Below are positions 1 through 5,530 of a DNA stretch of 8,473 bases, piece by piece (the first letter of the stretch is position 1; each line of letters starts with the position of its first letter). The notes under the pieces are model-generated. The model searched no databases. It had not been told where the DNA came from and saw nothing but the letters and a program-made list of their open reading frames with translations. Made by a program: the position numbers and the translations under genes. The stretch comes from DATAFT01 sp035544635 (lineage in GTDB: Bacteria > Acidobacteriota > Thermoanaerobaculia > Multivoradales > Multivoraceae): contig DATKDQ010000283.1 in the NCBI GenBank assembly GCA_035544635.1, forward strand, positions 1-8,473. The letters run 5' to 3'.

Positions 1-270
1 CGGATCAAGTTCTACGGGACGGGACCGGGATCGCCGATGCTCGCCATCTGCATTCCCTACGACCAGCAGCCGCCGCACCGCGGAAACGGCAACATGGTGG
101 CGATCCCGGGCGGCTCGCCCGAGGGGGTCGACAAGCTCTACGCCAAGGCGATGGAGCTCGGCGCCAGCGACGAGGGCGCGCCCGGCCAGCGGATGCCGAT
201 CTTCTACGGCGGCTACGTCCGCGACCACGACGGCAACAAGCTGTGCTTCTTCGACATGAAGATGGGCTAG
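1..270 (+). CDS. VOC family (glyoxalase/bleomycin-resistance-like) protein, 3' fragment
   Basis: The reading frame is open from base 1 and ends at TAG 268-270, leaving the last 89 residues; the start lies outside the window. The fragment has the look of the C-terminal half of a vicinal-oxygen-chelate (VOC) domain: a PPHRGNGNMVAI stretch resembling the family's 'GNGxHVAF' strand, then a helix of the type 'VDKLYAKAMELGA' and a final beta strand 'GYVRDHDGNKLCFFDMKMG', comparable to the usual 'YVRDPDGNKIE' ending. VOC proteins are small cytoplasmic metal-dependent isomerases, lyases, dioxygenases or binding proteins (glyoxalase I, fosfomycin and bleomycin resistance). The usual metal-binding glutamate near the end of the last strand is not obvious here (CFF in its place), so the activity cannot be named. 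No partner gene is visible downstream on the same strand. Confidence 0.8.
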   Translation, partial: RIKFYGTGPGSPMLAICIPYDQQPPHRGNGNMVAIPGGSPEGVDKLYAKAMELGASDEGAPGQRMPIFYGGYVRDHDGNKLCFFDMKMG

Positions 271-455
271 GAGTGTGTCCGAGTAACTGCGTCCCATCTG
301 TGCGGGGCGCGAAGCGCCAGCGCCGTCCTCGGCGCCAACCAGCAACTAGGGCGCTGGTTCGCTTCTTCCTTCGCCAACACGCCGCCGGTGCGGCGCGCGC
401 TGCTCGCGGTAGCGGGCCTCGCGCGCACACCGGCGGCCGCCCCCTCTGAGGAGAC
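271..455. other. Gene-poor spacer with inverted repeats downstream of the VOC gene
   Basis: No intact gene is supported here. The stretch carries several short inverted repeats: GGCGC/GCGCC (306-310 with 314-318, three-base loop), CCAGCGCC/GGCGCTGG (317-324 with 350-357) and AACCAGC/GCTGGTT (337-343 with 353-359, nine-base loop). The last is followed by a pyrimidine-rich run (358-374), so it might act as a transcription terminator for the VOC gene, but there is no real T-tract. The frame of the VOC gene stays open from its stop to 480, but without a plausible start or a recognisable protein, so I do not call a gene. Confidence 0.4.
337..375 (+). terminator. Possible weak terminator after the VOC gene
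   Basis: A seven-base perfect stem (AACCAGC 337-343, GCTGGTT 353-359) with a nine-base loop is followed by a T/C-rich run rather than a clean T-tract. It sits about 70 bases after the VOC stop. A larger alternative pairing (317-324 with 350-357) competes with it. Position favours a terminator; composition is only partly supportive. Confidence 0.25.
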
Positions 456-548
456 TCACACCTCGACGACCTTCACATGACCGGCGGCGCCGTAGTCGAG
501 GATTCGGGAGTCTCGCGTTGCCAGCGTCCACCCCTGTTCAGCCGCGAA
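456..548 (-). pseudogene. C-terminal remnant of a PIN-domain (VapC-like) toxin gene
   Basis: Read on the minus strand, the last 30 codons before TGA 458-456 encode a segment beginning FAAEQGWTLATRD and ending RILDYGAAGHVKVVEV. This closely resembles the conserved C-terminus of many PIN-domain ribonuclease toxins, where an 'xxGxxLxTRDxRIL' strand-helix carrying a late acidic residue is followed by 'YxxAGHVxVL'. The rest of a PIN domain (about 100 residues, with the earlier catalytic acids) is absent: upstream in the same frame are ten unrelated codons and then the stop codon of the YVTN gene at 584-582. A neighbouring frame reads DEISAAVAELRG just upstream, which could be further PIN sequence displaced by a frameshift, but this is weaker. 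No VapB-like antitoxin is visible. I infer a decayed toxin gene truncated at the 3' edge of the YVTN/ligase pair. Confidence 0.5.
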
Positions 549-581
549 GCTCCGCGACGGCGGCGGAGATTTCGTCGCACC

Positions 582-1631
582 TCACTCCGCGGGCACCTCG
601 ACGACCACCATGCGCTGCGGCAAGTCGCCGAGCGTGAGCCGCTTCACCTCCTCGAGCTTCCCGACGTCGAGGATCGACAGGGTGTTCTCCCGGCGGTTGG
701 TGACGTAGGCGAAGCGCCCGTCCTTGCTGAACGCGATCGAGTTGGGATCGCGGCCCACCGGGATCGACTTCACGTGCTCGAGCTCGGGATGCGAGAACAC
801 CGACACCACGTCGATCGCGCTGCCGTTGGCGAAGAGAAGCGTCTCGTCCGGCGTCAGCGCGATGCCGTGGTTCACGTTGTGCGGATAGAAGGCGTCGCCC
901 TCGACCTGCTTGCCCAGCGTCGGCATCGGCACCATTCGCAGCAGTCTGCGCTCGCGCGGGTCGACCACCGCGAAGCCGTGGGTGCGTGAGAGCTGCACGT
1001 ACATCCGGCTCTCGTCCCGGGTCAGAGCGAACGGGCGCACCCCGTCGGGAAAGCCGATGCGGTCGATCATCTCCAGAGTCTCGGTGTCGATGATCCCGAT
1101 GTGGTCGTTCATCATCGAGCCAACGTAGAGGCGCCTGCCGTCCGCGGAGAGCTTGCTGCCGTGCCCGCCGTGGCCGAAGAAGATCTTCTTCACCACCGCC
1201 CGCTGCTCGGTGTCGACGACCGCGACCCACCAGGTGTCGTAGAGCGGCACGAAGACGTGCCGGCCGTCCTTCGACACCGTCATGTGATGGGTCATGCCGT
1301 CGATCGGCACGCGCCACAGGATCTCGTCGGTGAGCGTCGAGACGGCGATCAGCTCTCCGGAGACGCCGATGTTCGCCGCCCTTCCTTCGCCCAGGGACTC
1401 GATCCGGTTGACGTAGAGCACGCGCCCGTCCGGCGAGGCGGTGACGAAGTCCATGTAGAGGCCGATCGGGATCTCACCTACGACCTCGTGCTCCGGGATG
1501 GCGACCTTGGAGATCTGACCGCTGTTGGTGTTGTGGACGTACAGGATCTCGGCCGCCTCGAGCGGCGCCGCAGCGGCGGCGAGGGTCGAGCACGCGGCGA
1601 CGAGCGCGAATCGCAGATTGAACGGGGGCAT
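582..1631 (-). CDS. Exported YVTN-type beta-propeller repeat protein
   Basis: The product has 349 residues. It starts with a probable Sec signal peptide (about residues 1-27, 'RFALVAACSTLAAAAAPLEAA') and then consists of YVTN/NHL-like blades. Blade signatures include 'SPDGRVLYV' (66-74), 'SKDGRHVFV' (120-128), 'SADGRRLYV' (162-170), 'TRDESRMYV' (204-212), 'TPDETLLFA' (260-268) and 'SKDGRFAYVTN' (302-312), each followed by an 'I.VID' strand. Such propellers are periplasmic or surface-exposed scaffolds; some carry metal or substrate sites. Conserved-looking histidine clusters occur at THHM (114-117), GHGGHG (153-158) and PHNVNHG (250-256). I chose ATG 1631 rather than an upstream in-frame ATG because it follows AAAGGAG (1645-1639) at good spacing and begins the signal peptide; the longer frame would overlap the ligase gene. 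It lies 23 bases downstream of the ligase on the same strand and is probably co-transcribed with it. Confidence 0.88.
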   Translation of the reverse strand: MPPFNLRFALVAACSTLAAAAAPLEAAEILYVHNTNSGQISKVAIPEHEVVGEIPIGLYMDFVTASPDGRVLYVNRIESLGEGRAANIGVSGELIAVSTLTDEILWRVPIDGMTHHMTVSKDGRHVFVPLYDTWWVAVVDTEQRAVVKKIFFGHGGHGSKLSADGRRLYVGSMMNDHIGIIDTETLEMIDRIGFPDGVRPFALTRDESRMYVQLSRTHGFAVVDPRERRLLRMVPMPTLGKQVEGDAFYPHNVNHGIALTPDETLLFANGSAIDVVSVFSHPELEHVKSIPVGRDPNSIAFSKDGRFAYVTNRRENTLSILDVGKLEEVKRLTLGDLPQRMVVVEVPAE

Positions 1632-1636
1632 GGCGT

Positions 1637-1645
1637 CTCTCCTTT
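1637..1645 (-). promoter_or_regulatory. Ribosome binding site of the YVTN propeller gene
   Basis: The minus strand reads AAAGGAGAG here, with the GGAG core about seven bases before ATG 1631. It lies inside the 23-base gap after the ligase stop codon and decides the start of the propeller gene. Confidence 0.7.
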
Positions 1646-1654
1646 CGCGGGGGC

Positions 1655-3238
1655 TCAGATCTGTCGCTCGCGTCCCCTCCAGTACGGCTCGCGCACGCGC
1701 TGGCGCTGGATCTTGCCGGAGGGGAGGCGCGGCAGGGTGTCGACGAAATCGACGGAGCGCGGGCACTTGAAGTGGGCGAGGCGCTCGCGGGCGAACGCCA
1801 GGAGCTCCGCCGCGAGCTCGGGCGAGGGGGCGAGGCCGTCGCGCAGCTCGACCACCGACTTCACATCCTCGCCCCACTCGTCGCTCGGCACGCCGACGGT
1901 GCAGGCGTCACCCACCGCTGGGTGCTCGAGCAGCGCGCTGTCCACCTCGTGCGGGTACACGTTGACGCCGCCCGTGATGATCAGCTCCGCGGTGCGACCG
2001 GTGAGGAACAGGTAGCCGTCCTCGTCGAAATAGCCCATGTCGCCCAGCGTGAAGTGGTCGCCGCGGTAGGTTCGCGCTGTCTTCTCCGGGTTCTTCCAGT
2101 ACACGAAGCGCCCGCGCTCCGGCGCCTTCATGTAGATCAGCCCGGTCTGGTTCGGACCCAGCTCGTGGCCCTCCTGGTCGAGGATCTTGTTCGAGAGCTC
2201 CGCGCCCGGCCGGCCCACCGTCCCGGGCTTAGTCAGCCACTCCTCGGAGCCGACGAGAAACCCGTTCGCGCCCTCGGTCGCGGCGTAGTACTCCCACAGC
2301 ACCGGCCCGAGCCAGTCGATCATCGCCCGCTTGACGTGGATGGGGCAGGGCGCGGCGCCGTGCATCACGACGCGCAGACTGGACAGGTCGTAACGCCGGC
2401 GCGCCTCGGCGGGAAGCCGGAGCAGGCGATGGAACATGGTGGCGACCATGTGGGTGTGGGTGATGCGGTGGCGCTCGATGAGGCGCAGCGTGTCCTCGGC
2501 GTCCCACTTGTCCATGAGGACGACGGGGACACCGGAGACGAGAGACCGCGCGATGCCCATGAGCGGCGCGGCATGGTAGGCCGGACCGGTGCACAGCGAG
2601 CAGTCCTCGAGCGGGTGGAAGTCCGAGACCGTGCCCTCGTACTGCGGCAGCAGCGGCTCGCGATCGCGACGGTAGACGCCCTTCGGCCGGCCGGTGGTGC
2701 CGGAGGTGTAGAGCATGGTGCTGCCCAACGTCGGGTGGCCGAGCTCGCTCGCCGACTCTCCGGACAGCACGGACTCCCAGGGCTCGAATCCGGGAACCGG
2801 CCCGCCCGCGGCGACGCACAGCTCGAGCCTGGGCACGGCGGCGAGCTCGCGCGCGACCGCGGCGAAGCGCGCGTCGGCGATGAGCGCGCGCGCCTCGCAG
2901 TCGTCGACGATGTAGGCGACCTCCTCCGGACGCAGGTGCCAGTTGATCGGCGTCATGCGCAGCCCGCTGCGCTGCGCGGCGCACCACGCCTCCAGAAACT
3001 CGGGCCGGTTGGCCACCAAAACGGCGAAGCCGTCGCCGGCCTCGAGCCCGGCCCGCTCGAGCGCGCGCGCCAGGCGGTTGGCGTTGGCGTCGAGCTCGGC
3101 GGCGCTGCGGGCGCCCAGCGGGCCGTCGACCAGCACGCGCTCCGGCGCGAGGCGGGCGTAGAGCGAGAGCGTGGTCCCGCGCCCGGCCGCCTCGAGGAGC
3201 TCGGCGGTGCGCGTCCTGGGGTCGAGGGTCGCGGTCAT
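1655..3238 (-). CDS. AMP-forming acyl-CoA ligase (long/medium-chain fatty-acid CoA ligase type)
   Basis: This 527-residue protein belongs to the adenylate-forming (ANL) superfamily, which activates a carboxylic acid with ATP to an acyl-adenylate and then to the CoA thioester. All core motifs are present: P-loop YTSGTTGRPKG (177-187), the adenine-site motif EYYAATEG (316-323), GDMGYFDEDGYLFLTGR (399-415) with the ribose-binding Asp and hinge-region Arg, ITGGVNVYPHEVD (421-433), and the catalytic lysine K509 in LPSGKIQ. Full length and motif order indicate a functional cytoplasmic enzyme. The family does not allow the acid substrate (fatty, aryl or other) to be named; 'FadD-like' is the safest label. 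The start ATG 3238 has no clear SD on its strand (the upstream bases read GGTCCTCCGCCGCG), so a slightly different start is possible, though the N-terminus is of normal length. It is first in a two-gene unit with the YVTN protein and is divergent from the gene at 3441. Confidence 0.93.
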   Translation of the reverse strand: MTATLDPRTRTAELLEAAGRGTTLSLYARLAPERVLVDGPLGARSAAELDANANRLARALERAGLEAGDGFAVLVANRPEFLEAWCAAQRSGLRMTPINWHLRPEEVAYIVDDCEARALIADARFAAVARELAAVPRLELCVAAGGPVPGFEPWESVLSGESASELGHPTLGSTMLYTSGTTGRPKGVYRRDREPLLPQYEGTVSDFHPLEDCSLCTGPAYHAAPLMGIARSLVSGVPVVLMDKWDAEDTLRLIERHRITHTHMVATMFHRLLRLPAEARRRYDLSSLRVVMHGAAPCPIHVKRAMIDWLGPVLWEYYAATEGANGFLVGSEEWLTKPGTVGRPGAELSNKILDQEGHELGPNQTGLIYMKAPERGRFVYWKNPEKTARTYRGDHFTLGDMGYFDEDGYLFLTGRTAELIITGGVNVYPHEVDSALLEHPAVGDACTVGVPSDEWGEDVKSVVELRDGLAPSPELAAELLAFARERLAHFKCPRSVDFVDTLPRLPSGKIQRQRVREPYWRGRERQI

Positions 3239-3423
3239 CGCGGCGGAGGACCAGCCTAACGGATCTCGCCGCCCTCCGCTGCGCTGACCGAGCGCTCCCT
3301 ACTTGGCGGCCAGCAACCGGTCCAGGGCCTGGATGCGCGCGCGCTGGCGACTGCTACGAGAGGGTCGTCATCGCGACCAGGCGTAGTCCGCGGGAGCGGT
3401 ACACTGGGCCCATATCTCGGCCC

Positions 3424-3432
3424 GGAAGGAGA
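3424..3432 (+). promoter_or_regulatory. Ribosome binding site of the exported 'DLSG' protein
   Basis: GGAAGGAGA lies about eight bases before ATG 3441 and fixes that start. A TACACT hexamer at 3400-3405 could be a -10 element, but no convincing -35 precedes it. Confidence 0.65.
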
Positions 3433-3440
3433 GCACCGCC

Positions 3441-4532
3441 ATGCGCCGCAGTCCACTCGTCCTTGCTCAGTTCGTGATTCTCGGCGCCGCCGCGGCCGTC
3501 CTGCCCGCCGCGGACGACGGCATCCCCCGTACCCCCTCGGGCCGTCCCGACCTGTCAGGCACCTACGACAGCGGCACGCTGACGCCGCTCAACCGTCCAG
3601 CGGCGTTCGGCGACAAGCTGTACATGAGCGTGGAAGAGGCGGAGGCGATCGCCGAAGAGGAGCGACGCACCCTCGAGCTGGCCGCGCAGTCGAGCGATCC
3701 CGATCGCGATGCTCCCCCGGCGGGAGGCGCGGCGCCGTTCGCCGCTCCCGACCAGCAGCGCAGCGAGTTCGGCGCCGGCAACGTCGGCGGCTACAACGCG
3801 TTCTGGATCGATCGCGGGTCGGATGCCTTCAACGTCGACGGCGAGTTCCGGACCTCGATCATCTACGACCCGCCGAACGGCCGCCAACCCCCGATGACGG
3901 CGCAGGGCATGCAGAAGATGATGAGGAACTTCGCCTCGTTCACCTACCAGAACGACGGCACCGCCTCGTGGCTCGACCGCGAGGGCCCCGGCCCGTTCGA
4001 CGGTCCCGAGAGCCTGTCCTTGGCCGAGCGCTGCCTGCTCGGCTTCAGCGCCGGCCCGCCGATGCTCCCCGGTCTCTACAACAACTTCAAGAAGATCGTG
4101 CAGACCGAGAGCCACGTCACGATCCTGATGGAGATGGTGCACGATGCCCGCATCGTGCGTCTCGACTCCGAGCACGCGCCCGCCGAGCACCGCAGGTGGC
4201 TGGGGGACTCGATCGGCTGGTGGGACGGCGACACGCTGGTGGTCGACACCACCAACTTCCGCGACCAGACCGGCCTCTACGGCGGCGACGAGAACCTCCA
4301 CCTGGTCGAGCGCTTCACCCGGCTCGAGAATGGCGACCTGCTCTACGGCTTCACCGTCGACGACCCCACCGCCTGGACCGCGTCCTGGAGCGGGGAGTAC
4401 GTCTGGAAGGCGAGCCCCGAGCGGGTGTTCGAGTACGCCTGCCACGAGGGCAACTACGCCATGGGCAACATCCTGCGCGGCGCGCGGCTGCTCGAGCGGG
4501 AGTACCGCGAGGGGTCGAGCGGCGGGAAGTGA
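3441..4532 (+). CDS. Exported protein of unknown function, 'PDLSGxY ... WWDGDTLVVDTTNF' family
   Basis: The product has 363 residues. An N-terminal signal peptide (residues 1 to about 24, hydrophobic 'FVILGAAAAVLPAA') is followed by 'TPSGRPDLSGTYDSGTLTPL', an opening typical of a large family of uncharacterised secreted proteins in Acidobacteriota and proteobacteria. Further family hallmarks as I recall them are LSLAERCLLGFSAGPPMLP (191-210), 'GWWDGDTLVVDTTNF' (259-273), a 'HLVERFTR' strand (287-294) and 'YACHEGNYAMGNILRGAR' near the end (332-349). The two cysteines C198 and C334 could pair or bind a ligand. I know of no established function. The protein probably acts in the periplasm. Tryptophans and beta-rich repeats suggest a beta-barrel or lipocalin-like fold, but that is inference. 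It is a single-gene unit, divergent from the ligase and convergent with the ComA-like gene. Confidence 0.85.
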   Translation: MRRSPLVLAQFVILGAAAAVLPAADDGIPRTPSGRPDLSGTYDSGTLTPLNRPAAFGDKLYMSVEEAEAIAEEERRTLELAAQSSDPDRDAPPAGGAAPFAAPDQQRSEFGAGNVGGYNAFWIDRGSDAFNVDGEFRTSIIYDPPNGRQPPMTAQGMQKMMRNFASFTYQNDGTASWLDREGPGPFDGPESLSLAERCLLGFSAGPPMLPGLYNNFKKIVQTESHVTILMEMVHDARIVRLDSEHAPAEHRRWLGDSIGWWDGDTLVVDTTNFRDQTGLYGGDENLHLVERFTRLENGDLLYGFTVDDPTAWTASWSGEYVWKASPERVFEYACHEGNYAMGNILRGARLLEREYREGSSGGK

Positions 4533-4559
4533 GCCGAGGCTCCCCGGCTGGTCCCGCTG

Positions 4560-4582
4560 GAGCCGCTGAGCTGGAACGGCTC
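4560..4582. terminator. Possible bidirectional hairpin between convergent genes
   Basis: GAGCCG (4560-4565) pairs with CGGCTC (4577-4582) around an 11-base loop in the 65-base gap between the convergent exported-protein gene and ComA-like gene. Its position suits a shared terminator, but the stem is short and there is no T-tract on either strand. Confidence 0.2.
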
Positions 4583-4597
4583 GGGGCGGGAGCGAGG

Positions 4598-5515
4598 TCA
4601 GCCCTTGTAGGTGACCACCCGGCCGAACAGGTCCTTGGTTCCCCAGATCCCCGAGCGCAGGCACTCGAGCTGGACGATCTGGCTGTGGTCGACGAAGAGG
4701 TTGACCTCGGGGCCGTAGTTCTTGACGTACCAGGCGAAGACCGCGGGGTCCGCGGCCTCGAACATGAGCCGCTCGAGGCCGAGCTCGGCGATGAACCGCG
4801 CCGGCACCTCGGTGCGCATCTGCGCAACGTTCTCGGTGATCCCCTCCGACTCCATCATGATCATGTAGGCGCCGGCCTCGAGGAAGCGCTTCGCCCGCGC
4901 GATCGCCCAGCCCGGATCCTGCTGCCCCTCGGCCGCGAGCTCCTCGGCCGGGGTGTCGCCGCCGGCCCCGAACTGGATTCCAACCTCGGGCTTGGCTCTG
5001 AGGCCGCGCTTCTGGACTGCCTCGATCAGGCGCAGCCAGTCGTCGGTCGGCAGCGTGATGAAGCCGGCCGAGATCTCGATGATGTCGAAGCCGAGCTCCT
5101 TGCATTCGTCGATGTATCGGCTCACGGCGTCACTTCCCTGCGTGAGGACGTACTCGAGGAAGCCGCCGGTCGAGACCAGCACGTCGTGGCGGTGGCACAG
5201 GTCGTTGATCGCGCGCACCGCCTTCCGCGGCATCAGGCTGAACGAGCCGCCTGCGAACTTCAGGGAGTCGACGTACGCCCCCATGGTGGTGAGGACGTCC
5301 TCGAGGTAGCTCGTGCCCATCACCGAGTAGTAGGGTCCGCGGATCTCGGTGATGCCGCGGGTCCGCGGCTTGGCTCCGCGATCGTTGGTGCGCAGGTAGC
5401 GAAAGCCTCGATCCTCGTCGCGGTCGGTGCCGGTGCGCGTCTTCGCGCCGGCGGTCGCGCGTCGTGCGGTGGGCGCGCCGCGTCGTGCCGTCGTTGCTCG
5501 TCGTGCAGTCATCAT
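4598..5515 (-). CDS. ComA-like protein, phosphosulfolactate synthase family
   Basis: The product has 305 residues. From about residue 47 it follows the ComA (phosphosulfolactate synthase) TIM barrel: YVDSLKFAGGS (81-91), VSTGGFLEYVLTQG (114-127), ECKELGFDIIEISAG (137-151), KPEVGIQ (175-181), FLEAGAYMIMMESEG (211-225), RLMFEAADP (249-257) and VNLFVDHSQIVQLECLRSGIWG (271-292). Archaeal ComA adds sulfite to phosphoenolpyruvate in coenzyme M biosynthesis; bacterial homologues are often of unknown function. From memory, the archaeal enzyme has lysines after EVG and in 'VxDKG'; here these read EVGIQ and 'EIRGP', so the reaction may differ. Residues 1-46 are a basic low-complexity extension with TARR repeats, not part of the family fold. 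The tandem start codons ATGATG overlap the MmgE/PrpD stop (TGA 5514-5512). AAGGAG sits three bases before the first ATG and six before the second (5512), so the second Met may be the true start. Translationally coupled to MmgE/PrpD. Confidence 0.85.
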   Translation of the reverse strand: MMTARRATTARRGAPTARRATAGAKTRTGTDRDEDRGFRYLRTNDRGAKPRTRGITEIRGPYYSVMGTSYLEDVLTTMGAYVDSLKFAGGSFSLMPRKAVRAINDLCHRHDVLVSTGGFLEYVLTQGSDAVSRYIDECKELGFDIIEISAGFITLPTDDWLRLIEAVQKRGLRAKPEVGIQFGAGGDTPAEELAAEGQQDPGWAIARAKRFLEAGAYMIMMESEGITENVAQMRTEVPARFIAELGLERLMFEAADPAVFAWYVKNYGPEVNLFVDHSQIVQLECLRSGIWGTKDLFGRVVTYKG

Positions 5516-5530
5516 GTTCTCCTTGCTCGC
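5510..5530 (-). promoter_or_regulatory. Coupled stop/start junction MmgE/PrpD to ComA-like
   Basis: The minus strand reads AAGGAGAACATGATG: SD, then two tandem start codons, with the MmgE/PrpD stop TGA (5514-5512) embedded between them. Whichever ATG is used (four-base ATGA overlap or one-base TGATG overlap), re-initiation by the terminating ribosome is expected, keeping the two proteins at linked levels. Confidence 0.75.

Noticed and set aside
271..480. Continuation of the VOC frame as a second small protein
   Set aside because: No start codon with an SD and no recognisable protein; open frames of this length are expected by chance at this GC content.
538..1317. Minus-strand 259-codon frame overlapping the YVTN gene
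   Set aside because: It is arginine- and alanine-rich with no domain. The propeller frame has a signal peptide, blades and an SD.
1772..3259. Long plus-strand open frame (about 495 codons) across the ligase gene
   Set aside because: It is the antisense shadow of the acyl-CoA ligase in GC-rich DNA. Its translation is low in complexity and matches no family, while the opposite strand has complete ANL motifs.
3299..3370. Minus-strand 23-codon stop-bounded stretch ending RIQALDRLLAAK
   Set aside because: It looks faintly like a protein C-terminus, but it has no start, is very short and no family can be named, so it could be chance in GC-rich DNA.
3400..3405. TACACT as a -10 promoter element for the gene at 3441
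   Set aside because: The distance to the ATG is plausible, but no -35 hexamer is found at proper spacing, so it is not listed as a promoter.
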